This document shows, in pieces, positions 30,673 through 38,772 of a stretch of DNA of 64,000 nucleotides. The notes under the pieces are model-generated. The model made no database searches and had not been told where the DNA came from. It saw only the letters and a program-made list of their open reading frames with translations. Made by a program: the position numbers and the translations under genes. The stretch comes from an uncultured Oscillospiraceae bacterium (GTDB lineage: Bacteria > Bacillota > Clostridia > Oscillospirales > Acutalibacteraceae). Where the stretch lies: contig URFG01000002.1 of assembly GCA_900547095.1 (NCBI GenBank), positions 1 to 64,000 of the forward strand, read 5' to 3'. Every line of letters starts with the position of its first letter. Position 1 is the stretch's first letter.

Positions 30673-32934
30673 TTGAAGCGATTTTTTAAATTTTCCTGTA
30701 TAGTGATGTCGGCGTTGCTTTTAGTATCGTCTGTAATGCTTATGTTTACTATAGCGGGAAAGGGGAAAAGCACATCTAAGCTTGACCCGTTTAACAGCAG
30801 CGATATCGTTGAAAATATAAAAAATCTCGAGATCAATATGACTTCCATTATATATGTGAAAGACAAAAACGGGAAATGGCAGGAATATCAGCGCTTGCAC
30901 GGCAATGAAAACCGAATTTGGGTGCCGATAGAAAATGTTCCGCAAAACCTTATTGACGCTTTTGTTTCTATTGAAGACGAGCGCTTTTATACCCACACGG
31001 GAGTTGACTGGAAAAGGACCACAGGCGCTTTTTTAAACTCTATACCCGGAGTTGAGCTTTATTCGACGCGCCAGGGCGGCTCCACGATAACTCAGCAGCT
31101 TATAAAAAATTTGACCAATGATAAGGAAAAAAGTGCAACAAGAAAATTAAGGGAAATAACAAGAGCTTTAAGTATCGAAAAAATGCTCAGCAAAGATGAA
31201 ATTTTAGAAGCATATCTTAACACTATTTCGCTCGGAAGCGATATTTGCGGAGTGCAGGTTGCCTCAAATTATTATTTCAATAAGGATGTAAGCGAGCTTA
31301 GTCTGGTTGAGTGCGCGGCTCTTGCCGCAATAACTAAAAATCCATCACTTTATAATCCTGACAGGTATCCCGAAAAAAACAAGGAAAGACGGCTTAATGT
31401 TCTTAAAAAAATGCTTGAGCTCGGCAAAATAACAATGCAGGAATACGGCGATAATTACGATAAGGATATAGTTATCGATAAATCGCAGGAAAGCAATTTT
31501 GAAATTCCGATTAATAATTATTTTGTCGATACGCTTATCGATCAGATTATTGAAGAGTTTGCCGAAAAGTATAAATGCAGCATGGAAACCGCGTCTTCAA
31601 TGCTTTATAACGGCGGTTATAAGATATATTCAAGCCTTAATACCCATGTTCAGGATATTATGGAAGATGTTTACGGCAATGTAAATAAATACTTTTCTCA
31701 AAGGTCAAAGCTGAATAAAAGCAAGCACGTTGAAAGCGCTATGACTATTATGGATTATTCGGGACATATAGTTGGTCTTGTCGGCGGCACGGGCAAAAAG
31801 ACAATAAACAGGGGAATAAATTTTGCCACTTCTCCGCGTCAGCCGGGATCGACTATGAAACCCCTCGGCGTTTACAGTCAGCTTATAGATAAGGGTACTA
31901 TAAATTATTCTTCTATTTATACCGACACTCCGCTTGATAATTATTACGGAAACGGCAAAAAAGGCCCTAAAGAATGGTATGGCTATTATGCGGGCAAAAT
32001 GACTGTGAAAGACGCGCTAGAGCATTCTGTCAATACTATTCCGTGCTGGCTTTTGCGCGATCAGCTCGGAATTGACACATCATTTAATTTTTTAAGGGAA
32101 AAATATCATCTTACCCATCTTAATAAAGAAGATAAGAATTTGTCGTCTTTGGCTCTCGGCGGCTGCAGCAGGGGAATTACGACGGTGCAGTCGGCGGCAG
32201 CGTACGCTGTTTTCGGTAACGGCGGAAAATATCATCAGCCGAAAACCTACTATAAAGTTGTAAAAGCAGGAAATAACGAAACAATTTTAAAAGACGACAG
32301 CAGCGGAACGCAGATCATCAAATCCACCTCTGCCACTGTTATGAACAGGCTTTTGCAAAACGTTGTTTACGGCAGGCGCGGTACAGGTACTTCCATTGCG
32401 GGATTTTCAAAAATGAAAGCCTATGCAAAAACAGGTACTACAAGTGAGCAGAACGACCTTTGGATGGTTGCTGGATCGCCTTATTATATAGGCTCCGTTT
32501 GGTTTGGATTTGATAAGAAAGAATATGTAAACAACTCAAATTCCGCGGCGAACATCTGGAAAGATGTTATGACAAAGGTCCACAAGGATCTTGAAAAAAA
32601 AGATTTTGAATATGATGAGGAAGTTGTGGAAGAATTTTATTGTCCTTATACAGGATATTTAAGCGGAGCAGGCTGTCAGAGAGTAAAGGGCTATTATGTT
32701 CCCGGTTATGTGCCAACCGCTAAATGTAACGGTCAGCACAGTTCTGCAAAAACAGAGGATACTTCGAGCAAGGAAAGCTCTTCTGATTCTGTTTCTGCTT
32801 CCAGTGCTTCAAGCTCCTCTTCGGAGCAGTCGTCTTCTTCTGAAAACTCTTCTTCGAGTTCATCAGAGGTTTCTTCTTCGGAAGAATCGTCTTCTTCAGA
32901 TACTGTGAGCAAAACGGAATCAAGTTCAAGATAA
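30673..32934 (+). CDS. Second PBP1A-family penicillin-binding protein with Ser-rich tail
   Basis: A 753-residue class A PBP, paralogous to the 25612 protein. It has a very short cytosolic tail, then a membrane segment (about 6-28). The GT51 domain carries 'IEDERFYTHTGVDWKRT' and 'GGSTITQQLIKN'. The transpeptidase carries 'RQPGSTMKP', 'HSVNTIPCW' and 'YAKTGTT'. The last 60 or so residues are almost pure Ser with Glu (positions about 695-753), an extracytoplasmic disordered tail absent from the paralogue. The start is TTG 30673, with GGAGGA about 8 bases upstream. It may have a different expression window from its partner. Confidence 0.92.
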   Translation: MKRFFKFSCIVMSALLLVSSVMLMFTIAGKGKSTSKLDPFNSSDIVENIKNLEINMTSIIYVKDKNGKWQEYQRLHGNENRIWVPIENVPQNLIDAFVSIEDERFYTHTGVDWKRTTGAFLNSIPGVELYSTRQGGSTITQQLIKNLTNDKEKSATRKLREITRALSIEKMLSKDEILEAYLNTISLGSDICGVQVASNYYFNKDVSELSLVECAALAAITKNPSLYNPDRYPEKNKERRLNVLKKMLELGKITMQEYGDNYDKDIVIDKSQESNFEIPINNYFVDTLIDQIIEEFAEKYKCSMETASSMLYNGGYKIYSSLNTHVQDIMEDVYGNVNKYFSQRSKLNKSKHVESAMTIMDYSGHIVGLVGGTGKKTINRGINFATSPRQPGSTMKPLGVYSQLIDKGTINYSSIYTDTPLDNYYGNGKKGPKEWYGYYAGKMTVKDALEHSVNTIPCWLLRDQLGIDTSFNFLREKYHLTHLNKEDKNLSSLALGGCSRGITTVQSAAAYAVFGNGGKYHQPKTYYKVVKAGNNETILKDDSSGTQIIKSTSATVMNRLLQNVVYGRRGTGTSIAGFSKMKAYAKTGTTSEQNDLWMVAGSPYYIGSVWFGFDKKEYVNNSNSAANIWKDVMTKVHKDLEKKDFEYDEEVVEEFYCPYTGYLSGAGCQRVKGYYVPGYVPTAKCNGQHSSAKTEDTSSKESSSDSVSASSASSSSSEQSSSSENSSSSSSEVSSSEESSSSDTVSKTESSSR

Positions 32935-32966
32935 AAAATTAATTTTATATAAAGTTTGGTGGAATT

Positions 32967-35393
32967 TTGAAAAAATTCAGAATAACGGGTATGAGCTGTG
33001 CGGCTTGCAGTGCGAGGGTTCAAAAAGCGGTTTCAAATTTAAGCGGTATTGAAAACTGTGAAGTAAATCTGCTTACGAACACAATGACAACTGTAGGCAC
33101 AGCCTCTGATGAGGAGATTATTAATGCCGTAAAAAAAGCAGGATACGGTGCGGAAATTTACAACGAATTCGATTCTTTAGGCAAAGGAAACAAATTTTCA
33201 GAGCTTAAAAAAAGGCTCGTTTATTCGGTTTGTTTCTTAATTCTTCTTATGTATATCTCTATGGGATATATAATGTGGGATTTTCCTGTCCCTTCGGTTA
33301 TCAGTAATAATCTTTGGTCGGTAGCGGCGATAGAATTTGTTTTGACGGTTATAATTATGATAATAAACCGCAACTTCTTTATAAGCGGATTTAAAAATCT
33401 CTTTAAGCTGTCGCCGAATATGGATTCTCTTGTAGCGATAGGATCGGGCACAGCATTTATTTACAGCACGGTAATTTCCGTTAAAATGATTATAAACGGA
33501 AATATTATGCATAAAGATCTTCACGGCCTGTATTTTGAATCCGCAGCTATGATATTAACTCTTATCACGGTCGGAAAAATGTTAGAGGCGTATTCAAAAG
33601 GCAAGACCACGTCAGAGCTTAACAGGCTTATGAATTTCGCTCCCAAAACCGCCACCGTGATTAAAGACGGCGAAGAAAAAACGGTATCCGTTTCGGAAAT
33701 AAAAGCAGGCGATATTATTGTCACAAAGCCCGGAGAAAGCTTCGCAGTCGACGGCGAGATAATCAGCGGAACCTGTTCTGCCGATGAATCCGCCGTTACG
33801 GGGGAGAGTCTGCCTGTTGATAAAACCGTCGGGGATAAAGTCACCGGTGCGACGCTCAATCTTTCCGGAATAATAAAATTCAAAGCCGAGGCGGTCGGAG
33901 AAGACACGGTATTTTCGCAGATAATCAAAACTGTAAACGAGGCTTCCTCTTCAAAAGCTCCTATTGCAAGGATTGCGGATAAGGTTTCGGGAATTTTCGT
34001 TCCTGTGGTTTTAGGAATTGCAATTATCACTTTGGCTGTATGGCTGATAATAGGCGCAGAAGTTTCGACGGCGCTTTCGCACTGCATAGCTGTTATAGTT
34101 ATAAGCTGCCCCTGCGCGCTCGGTCTTGCCACACCTGTTGCAATAATGGTATCGAGCGGAGTAGGCGCTAAAAACGGAATTCTCTATAAAAACGCGTCGG
34201 CTATAGAAATGTCGGGCAAAATAAAAACAGTTATACTGGATAAAACGGGTACTGTTACAACAGGTAAACCGTCTGTTATAAATTTTGTTGCCGCCGATAA
34301 TATCGACGCCGACACCTTTTCAAAAATCGCTTTTTCGCTCGAAAGCTGCAGTTCGCATCCTTTGGCGGCGGCTGTAAGCGGGTATTTTTCATCTAAAGGT
34401 TTAAAATCGGAAGAAGTTAAAGATTTTAAAGAAGAGCCGGGAGTAGGAGTTTTCGGTATTTATAAAGAAAAAAGTATTTTTGCCGGAAACCTTAGATCAG
34501 CTCAAAAATTATGCGATATTTCAAACGATATTATAGAAAAATCAGCGGCAGACGCCGATAATGGCGCTACTCCCGTATTTTTCGTTTCCGATAAAACCCT
34601 GCTCGGCTATATCGCTATAGCGGACACGGTTAAACCCGACAGTGCTCAGGCTGTTAAAAAATTCCGCGAAATGGGTATCAAAACAGTTATGCTCACGGGT
34701 GATAATGCAAGATCTGCTTCGGCTATTGCAAAACAGGTGGGAATCGATAAAGTCGTTTCGGATGTTTTGCCTAATGAGAAAGCAAATGTCGTAGCGGAAT
34801 ATAAGCAAGGCGGCAGAGTCGCAATGGTTGGCGACGGAATAAACGACGCTCCCGCGCTCGCCACTGCCGATCTCGGTATCGCGATAGGAGCAGGCAAGGA
34901 TATAGCGATAGATGTTGCCGATGTTGTTCTTATCAAAAACAGCATACTTGACGCTGTAAATGCCGTAGCACTCGGCAGAAAAACTCTTTTAAATATCAAA
35001 GAAAATCTTTTCTGGGCATTTATTTATAACATTATCGGTATTCCTTTAGCCGCGGGACTTTTCGGGTTTAATTTAAACCCGATGTTTGCGGCGGCGGCAA
35101 TGTCGCTTTCAAGCTTTTGCGTTGTAACAAATGCGCTTAGGATCAATACCTTTAAACCCTTTAAATCAAAAGAGGTGAATGCTATGAAAAAAACTGTTAT
35201 GATCTCGGGAATGCAGTGCGGTCACTGCGAAGCGAGAGTGAAAGAAGCTCTTTCAAAACTCGGCGGAGTTGAATCGGTGAGCGTTGATCACAAGACTAAC
35301 AAAGCAGAGATCGTTTGTAAGGCGGAAATTGATGATAGTTCGATAATAAACTGCGTCGAATCAGCAGGATACAAGGTAACCGAAATAAGATAA
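32967..35393 (+). CDS. copA: Copper-exporting P1B-type ATPase with C-terminal CopZ-like domain
   Basis: An 808-residue heavy-metal P-type ATPase that exports Cu(I). It has an N-terminal metal-binding HMA domain (GMSCAAC, about 8-14) and membrane segments from about 75. Further motifs are 'TGES' in the actuator, the CPC metal motif in 'SCPCALG', the phosphorylation site 'DKTGT' and 'GDGINDAPAL'. A second HMA domain fills the C-terminus (740-808, GMQCGHC), a position unusual for CopA. Its Met740 codon (ATG 35184) has its own AGAGGTG ribosome binding site, so a free 69-residue CopZ could be made. The start is TTG 32967. Confidence 0.92.
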   Translation: MKKFRITGMSCAACSARVQKAVSNLSGIENCEVNLLTNTMTTVGTASDEEIINAVKKAGYGAEIYNEFDSLGKGNKFSELKKRLVYSVCFLILLMYISMGYIMWDFPVPSVISNNLWSVAAIEFVLTVIIMIINRNFFISGFKNLFKLSPNMDSLVAIGSGTAFIYSTVISVKMIINGNIMHKDLHGLYFESAAMILTLITVGKMLEAYSKGKTTSELNRLMNFAPKTATVIKDGEEKTVSVSEIKAGDIIVTKPGESFAVDGEIISGTCSADESAVTGESLPVDKTVGDKVTGATLNLSGIIKFKAEAVGEDTVFSQIIKTVNEASSSKAPIARIADKVSGIFVPVVLGIAIITLAVWLIIGAEVSTALSHCIAVIVISCPCALGLATPVAIMVSSGVGAKNGILYKNASAIEMSGKIKTVILDKTGTVTTGKPSVINFVAADNIDADTFSKIAFSLESCSSHPLAAAVSGYFSSKGLKSEEVKDFKEEPGVGVFGIYKEKSIFAGNLRSAQKLCDISNDIIEKSAADADNGATPVFFVSDKTLLGYIAIADTVKPDSAQAVKKFREMGIKTVMLTGDNARSASAIAKQVGIDKVVSDVLPNEKANVVAEYKQGGRVAMVGDGINDAPALATADLGIAIGAGKDIAIDVADVVLIKNSILDAVNAVALGRKTLLNIKENLFWAFIYNIIGIPLAAGLFGFNLNPMFAAAAMSLSSFCVVTNALRINTFKPFKSKEVNAMKKTVMISGMQCGHCEARVKEALSKLGGVESVSVDHKTNKAEIVCKAEIDDSSIINCVESAGYKVTEIR
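35171..35186 (+). promoter_or_regulatory. Internal ribosome binding site and start for CopZ-like product
   Basis: AGAGGTG at 35171-35177 lies 6 bases before in-frame ATG 35184, which begins the C-terminal HMA domain of copA. Translation from here would give a 69-residue CopZ-like copper chaperone. Confidence 0.5.
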
Positions 35394-35396
35394 AAC

Positions 35397-35445
35397 GGAA
35401 TATTCACCGGATATAGGATAATACTATATCCGGTGATATTTTTAT
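35397..35445 (+). terminator. copA terminator hairpin that contains the spoVAD ribosome binding site
   Basis: An imperfect long inverted repeat (about 35400-35438, with ATATTCACCGGATATAG against CTATATCCGGTGATAT) followed by T's. The GGTGA Shine-Dalgarno of spoVAD (35432-35436) is in its 3' arm. GGAATA (35397-35402), a 17-base gap and AATACTA (35420-35426) resemble a sigma-G promoter. Confidence 0.55.
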
Positions 35446-36451
35446 GATTAAAAGAATAGGTAATAGAACCCTGATGTTTGAAAACGGACCGAGCATAATA
35501 GGTTACGGCTCGGTTGTAGGTAAAAAAGAAAAAGAAGGTCCGTTAGGAGAAGAATTTGACGCTTTTTTTGACGACTGCCGATTTGCGGAAGAAACTTATG
35601 AAAAAGCAGAGAGCAGAATGCAGAAAATAGCTGTGGAAACAGCTTTAAAAAAATGCGGATTATCCGAAAATGATATGGATTATATTTTTGCGGGCGATCT
35701 TCTTAATCAGTGCATAGGCAGTTCGTTTTCTATAAGGAATATGCAGATTCCTTTTATCGGGCTTTACGGTGCCTGCTCCACTATGACCTTGGCGCTTTCA
35801 GCAGCGGCAGTGTTTATAGAAAGCGGAGCTGCAGAGCATACCGCCGCTGTTACTTCTTCGCACTTTTGCACAGCCGAGCGGCAATACAGGTTTCCTCTTG
35901 AATACGGCTCACAGAGAACGCCTACTTCTCAGTGGACTGCTACTGCCGCAGGTGCAAGCATTTTAGGAAAAGAAGAAAATAAGCCTTATATTGCTTATTC
36001 CACCATAGGAAAAATAGTCGATCTCGGAGTAAAAGACGCGAATAATATGGGAGCCGCAATGGCGCCTGCCGCGGCAGACACCATAAAAGCGTTTTTAAAG
36101 GATACTTCTTCAAAGCCTGATGATTACGATCTTATTTTTACAGGGGACTTAGGGCAGGTCGGCTCGGATCTTTTATATGAGCTGCTTGAAAAAGAAAATA
36201 TCGATTTAAGGTGCAGGCATTCAGATTGCGGACTTATACTTTTTGACAGAGTTTCACAGGATGTTCACGCTGGAGCTTCCGGGTGCGGCTGCTCTGCGGC
36301 GGTGCTTAATTCCTATATTCTTCATAAAATGGAGGAAGGCTCGCTTAAAAATATTCTGTTTGTTTCAACAGGCGCATTGCTTTCTCCTACTTCAACTTTA
36401 CAAGGCGAGAGTATACCCTCGATCGCTCATCTTATAAATATTAAGATTTAA
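35444..36451 (+). CDS. spoVAD: Stage V sporulation protein AD (separated from spoVAC)
   Basis: A 335-residue thiolase-fold protein of the SpoVA complex that binds dipicolinic acid in the forespore. It opens with 'MFENGPSIIGYGSVVGKKEKEGPLG' and contains 'AGDLLNQCIGSSFSIR', 'GLYGACSTMTLAL', 'SSHFCTAERQYRFPLEYG' and 'HAGASGCGCSA', all SpoVAD hallmarks. Length matches. It follows copA by 50 bases, with no room for an ordinary promoter other than one inside the hairpin. spoVAC is 21 kb upstream, and no spoVAE is found in the window, so the usual spoVACDE block is broken up. Confidence 0.93.
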   Translation: MIKRIGNRTLMFENGPSIIGYGSVVGKKEKEGPLGEEFDAFFDDCRFAEETYEKAESRMQKIAVETALKKCGLSENDMDYIFAGDLLNQCIGSSFSIRNMQIPFIGLYGACSTMTLALSAAAVFIESGAAEHTAAVTSSHFCTAERQYRFPLEYGSQRTPTSQWTATAAGASILGKEENKPYIAYSTIGKIVDLGVKDANNMGAAMAPAAADTIKAFLKDTSSKPDDYDLIFTGDLGQVGSDLLYELLEKENIDLRCRHSDCGLILFDRVSQDVHAGASGCGCSAAVLNSYILHKMEEGSLKNILFVSTGALLSPTSTLQGESIPSIAHLINIKI

Positions 36452-36472
36452 AATAATTTAACATTTATTTTA

Positions 36473-36500
36473 TTGACTTTTTTTCTATATAAAGTATAAT
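36473..36500 (+). promoter_or_regulatory. Sigma-A promoter of mgtE
   Basis: TTGACT (36473-36478), a 16-base spacer and TATAAT (36495-36500); transcription should begin near 36507. Confidence 0.7.
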
Positions 36501-36506
36501 ATTAAA

Positions 36507-36600
36507 TGGATGCTTGTTAATATAACACGGGATGTAAAGCGAAGTGCAATTCTTAAGCATTTTGTTTGAATACCGCGTTATATTAGCAAGGTTTTATTAT
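36507..36600 (+). promoter_or_regulatory. Structured leader RNA upstream of mgtE
   Basis: 36513-36530 pairs with 36573-36590 in an 18-bp stem with one mismatch and one G-U pair, enclosing a 42-base apical region. A GTTTTATTATT run follows directly, so the stem may act as a terminator. I compared it from memory with M-box, ydaO and yybP leaders and saw no match. A metal-responsive leader is inferred from the position. Confidence 0.5.
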
Positions 36601-36618
36601 TAAAAAGAGGGTGATTTT

Positions 36619-37992
36619 TTGGAAGAAAAAATTCTTGAGCTTTTCGAAGAAAAAAAATTCAGCCAGCTAAAAAATCTCCTTTCTGAAATCAACCCTGCCG
36701 ACCTTGCTGTAATATTCGAAGAAATTCCCGATAAGGATCTTCCCGTTATTTTCAGAATTCTTCCGAAAGAGCTTGCGGCCGAAGTGTTCGTTGAAATGGA
36801 TTCGGATATGCAGCAGCTCCTTATAGAGGCTTTCAGTGATAAAGAACTCCGAGAAGTTATGGACGAGCTTTTTATGGACGATACTGTTGATATCATCGAT
36901 GAAATGCCGGCTTCGGTTGCAAAAAGAATTCTCCGCCAGACCGATTCTGCAAGGCGGAGAATGATAAATAAGCTTTTAGCTTATCCTGACGACAGTGCCG
37001 GCAGCATTATGACTACCGAGTATATCGATCTAAAAAAGGATATGACGATCGATGAAGCTCTCGACAGAATCCGCAGGATCGGATTTGACAGTGAAACGAT
37101 CTACAGCTGCTATGTTATAAGCAAAAGCAGAAAGCTTTTAGGCATTGTTTCGATAAAGGATCTTTTACTTAATAAAAAAGAGTGCGTTATCGGCGATATT
37201 ATGGATGAAAACATAATTTATGCCAACACTCTTGACGATAAAGAGGAAGTCGCCGCAAGGATCAATAAATACGATCTTCTTGCTATTCCTGTGGTGGATA
37301 AAGAAAACAGGCTTGTCGGTATCGTTACTTTCGACGACGCTATCGACGTTATGCAGGACGAGGCCACCGAGGATATCGAAAAAATGGCGGCTATTCTTCC
37401 GAGTGAACACAGCTATTTTAAAACGGGAATAATCGATACCTTTAAGGCAAGAATTCCCTGGCTTATGCTTCTTATGATCTCGGCAACATTTACGGGCGCC
37501 ATTATTTCAAGCTTTGAAAATAAGCTTGCGACGATTCCGGCTCTTATCGCGTTTATCCCTATGCTTATGGACACGGGCGGAAACAGCGGAAGCCAGTCTT
37601 CGGTAACTGTTATCCGCGCTATTTCTCTCGGCGATATAGAATTTAAAGATTTATTAAAGGTTATATGGAAAGAAATAAGAGTTTCTGTTATCTGCAGCGC
37701 GGCTTTGGCTGTTGTTAATGCCGTAAAGCTGTTTGCGGTCGATTATTTGCTTTTAAATACTTTCGGCAATGCAAAATTAAGCTCCGTGCTGTTATTGATA
37801 GCGGTAGTCTGTCTGACGCTGTTTTGCACCGTCGTGGTAGCAATGCTTGTGGGCTGCACTTTGCCTATACTCGCTAAAAAGGTCGGGTTTGACCCGGCGG
37901 TTATGGCAAGCCCGTTTATTACCACTATTGTTGACGCGATTTCGCTTGCTATTTATTTCGGAATGGCAACTTTGCTTATTGTAAGCATATGA
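36619..37992 (+). CDS. mgtE: MgtE-family magnesium transporter
   Basis: A 457-residue Mg2+ channel/transporter. An N-terminal helical MgtE_N domain (1-130) is followed by two CBS domains (about 135-255), which sense cytosolic Mg2+ in characterised homologues. Five C-terminal membrane segments (about 285-457) include 'PMLMDTGGNSGSQSS', the pore motif. The start is TTG 36619, preceded by AGAGGGTGA. It overlaps the next gene by 4 bases (ATGA). A long stem-loop sits in its leader. Confidence 0.94.
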   Translation: MEEKILELFEEKKFSQLKNLLSEINPADLAVIFEEIPDKDLPVIFRILPKELAAEVFVEMDSDMQQLLIEAFSDKELREVMDELFMDDTVDIIDEMPASVAKRILRQTDSARRRMINKLLAYPDDSAGSIMTTEYIDLKKDMTIDEALDRIRRIGFDSETIYSCYVISKSRKLLGIVSIKDLLLNKKECVIGDIMDENIIYANTLDDKEEVAARINKYDLLAIPVVDKENRLVGIVTFDDAIDVMQDEATEDIEKMAAILPSEHSYFKTGIIDTFKARIPWLMLLMISATFTGAIISSFENKLATIPALIAFIPMLMDTGGNSGSQSSVTVIRAISLGDIEFKDLLKVIWKEIRVSVICSAALAVVNAVKLFAVDYLLLNTFGNAKLSSVLLLIAVVCLTLFCTVVVAMLVGCTLPILAKKVGFDPAVMASPFITTIVDAISLAIYFGMATLLIVSI

Positions 37993-38639
37993 ATATAGTT
38001 TATTTCGATGATTTTGTCGTTGTCGCCGTTAAGCCTTACGGGGTGTTGTCCGCAAGCGGGAATTCAAATGACGATATGATATCTCTTTTAAAAAAAGAAA
38101 CCTCTAAGGAAATTTATCCTGTGCATAGACTCGACAGAACGACCGGCGGATTAATGGTATTTGCCAGCACCAAAGAGTCTGCGGCGGAGCTTTCTAAACA
38201 GATTTCCGAGCATTCTTTTTGTAAAGAATATCTCGCTGCGGCAAAAGGCGAAACGGAAGATATAAAAGGACAAATGAACGATATCCTATTTTTTGACCGC
38301 TTTAAGAACAAATCTTATACGGTGAAAAAAGAAAGGAAAGGTGCAAAGCCTGCTTCGCTTGAGTTTGAAAAGCTCGAAAGTGAGGATACCGGCGGTTATA
38401 AAGCCTCGCTTTACAGAATAAAGCTTTATACGGGAAGAACTCATCAGATAAGAGTGCAGTTTGCTTCAAGAGGTATGCCTCTTTTAGGCGACAGGCGATA
38501 TGGCTCGGATTTTAAAGCCGATAATATCGCGCTTTGGTCTTATAAAATAGGATTTATAAATCCGGGGAATAAAAGCTATTCGGAATTTGAATCAAAACCG
38601 GAAAATGATGTTTTTTTGCGGTTTAACAGGTTAATATAA
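37989..38639 (+). CDS. RluA-family pseudouridine synthase
   Basis: A 216-residue pseudouridine synthase without an S4 domain. The catalytic Asp is in 'HRLDRTTGGLMVFA' (about 46-59). 'TGRTHQIRVQFASRGMPLLGDRRYG' (about 153-177) is the second family motif. It probably modifies a uridine in rRNA or tRNA; the site cannot be told from the sequence. It overlaps mgtE by 4 bases and is cotranscribed with it. Confidence 0.88.
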   Translation: MNIVYFDDFVVVAVKPYGVLSASGNSNDDMISLLKKETSKEIYPVHRLDRTTGGLMVFASTKESAAELSKQISEHSFCKEYLAAAKGETEDIKGQMNDILFFDRFKNKSYTVKKERKGAKPASLEFEKLESEDTGGYKASLYRIKLYTGRTHQIRVQFASRGMPLLGDRRYGSDFKADNIALWSYKIGFINPGNKSYSEFESKPENDVFLRFNRLI

Positions 38640-38640
38640 A

Positions 38641-38760
38641 GGTATAAGCGGTGGAGTCTGTCATAGAGCAAAAGCTCTATTTATACCAATTCTCTATAGA
38701 TTTAAAATGGAGATTTTTTGGCAGAACGACACTGTTGTTCTGCCTTTTTTATAAAATATA
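38641..38760 (+). promoter_or_regulatory. Structured region between the RluA-type gene and pyk
   Basis: GGTATAA (38641-38647) pairs with TTATACC (38681-38687) around a 7-bp hairpin ATAGAGC-AAAA-GCTCTAT (38663-38680). CTCTAT at 38692-38697 competes for the same ATAGAG. A strong terminator follows at 38720-38750. This is consistent with an attenuator before pyk or a structured 3' end of the upstream operon. Confidence 0.45.
38720..38750 (+). terminator. Intrinsic terminator before pyk
   Basis: GGCAGAAC (38720-38727) pairs with GTTCTGCC (38737-38744), followed by six T's. The pyk ATG is 23 bases further on. Confidence 0.85.
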
Positions 38761-38772
38761 GGAGAATTTATT

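Noticed and set aside
32733..33023. Glu/Ser-rich minus-strand frame opposite the PBP tail
   Set aside because: It is the reverse complement of the Ser codon repeats (TCT/TCG) and therefore low-complexity coincidence.
36507..36600. M-box or ydaO riboswitch before mgtE
   Set aside because: No conserved core sequences of those classes were found; only a single long stem is clear.
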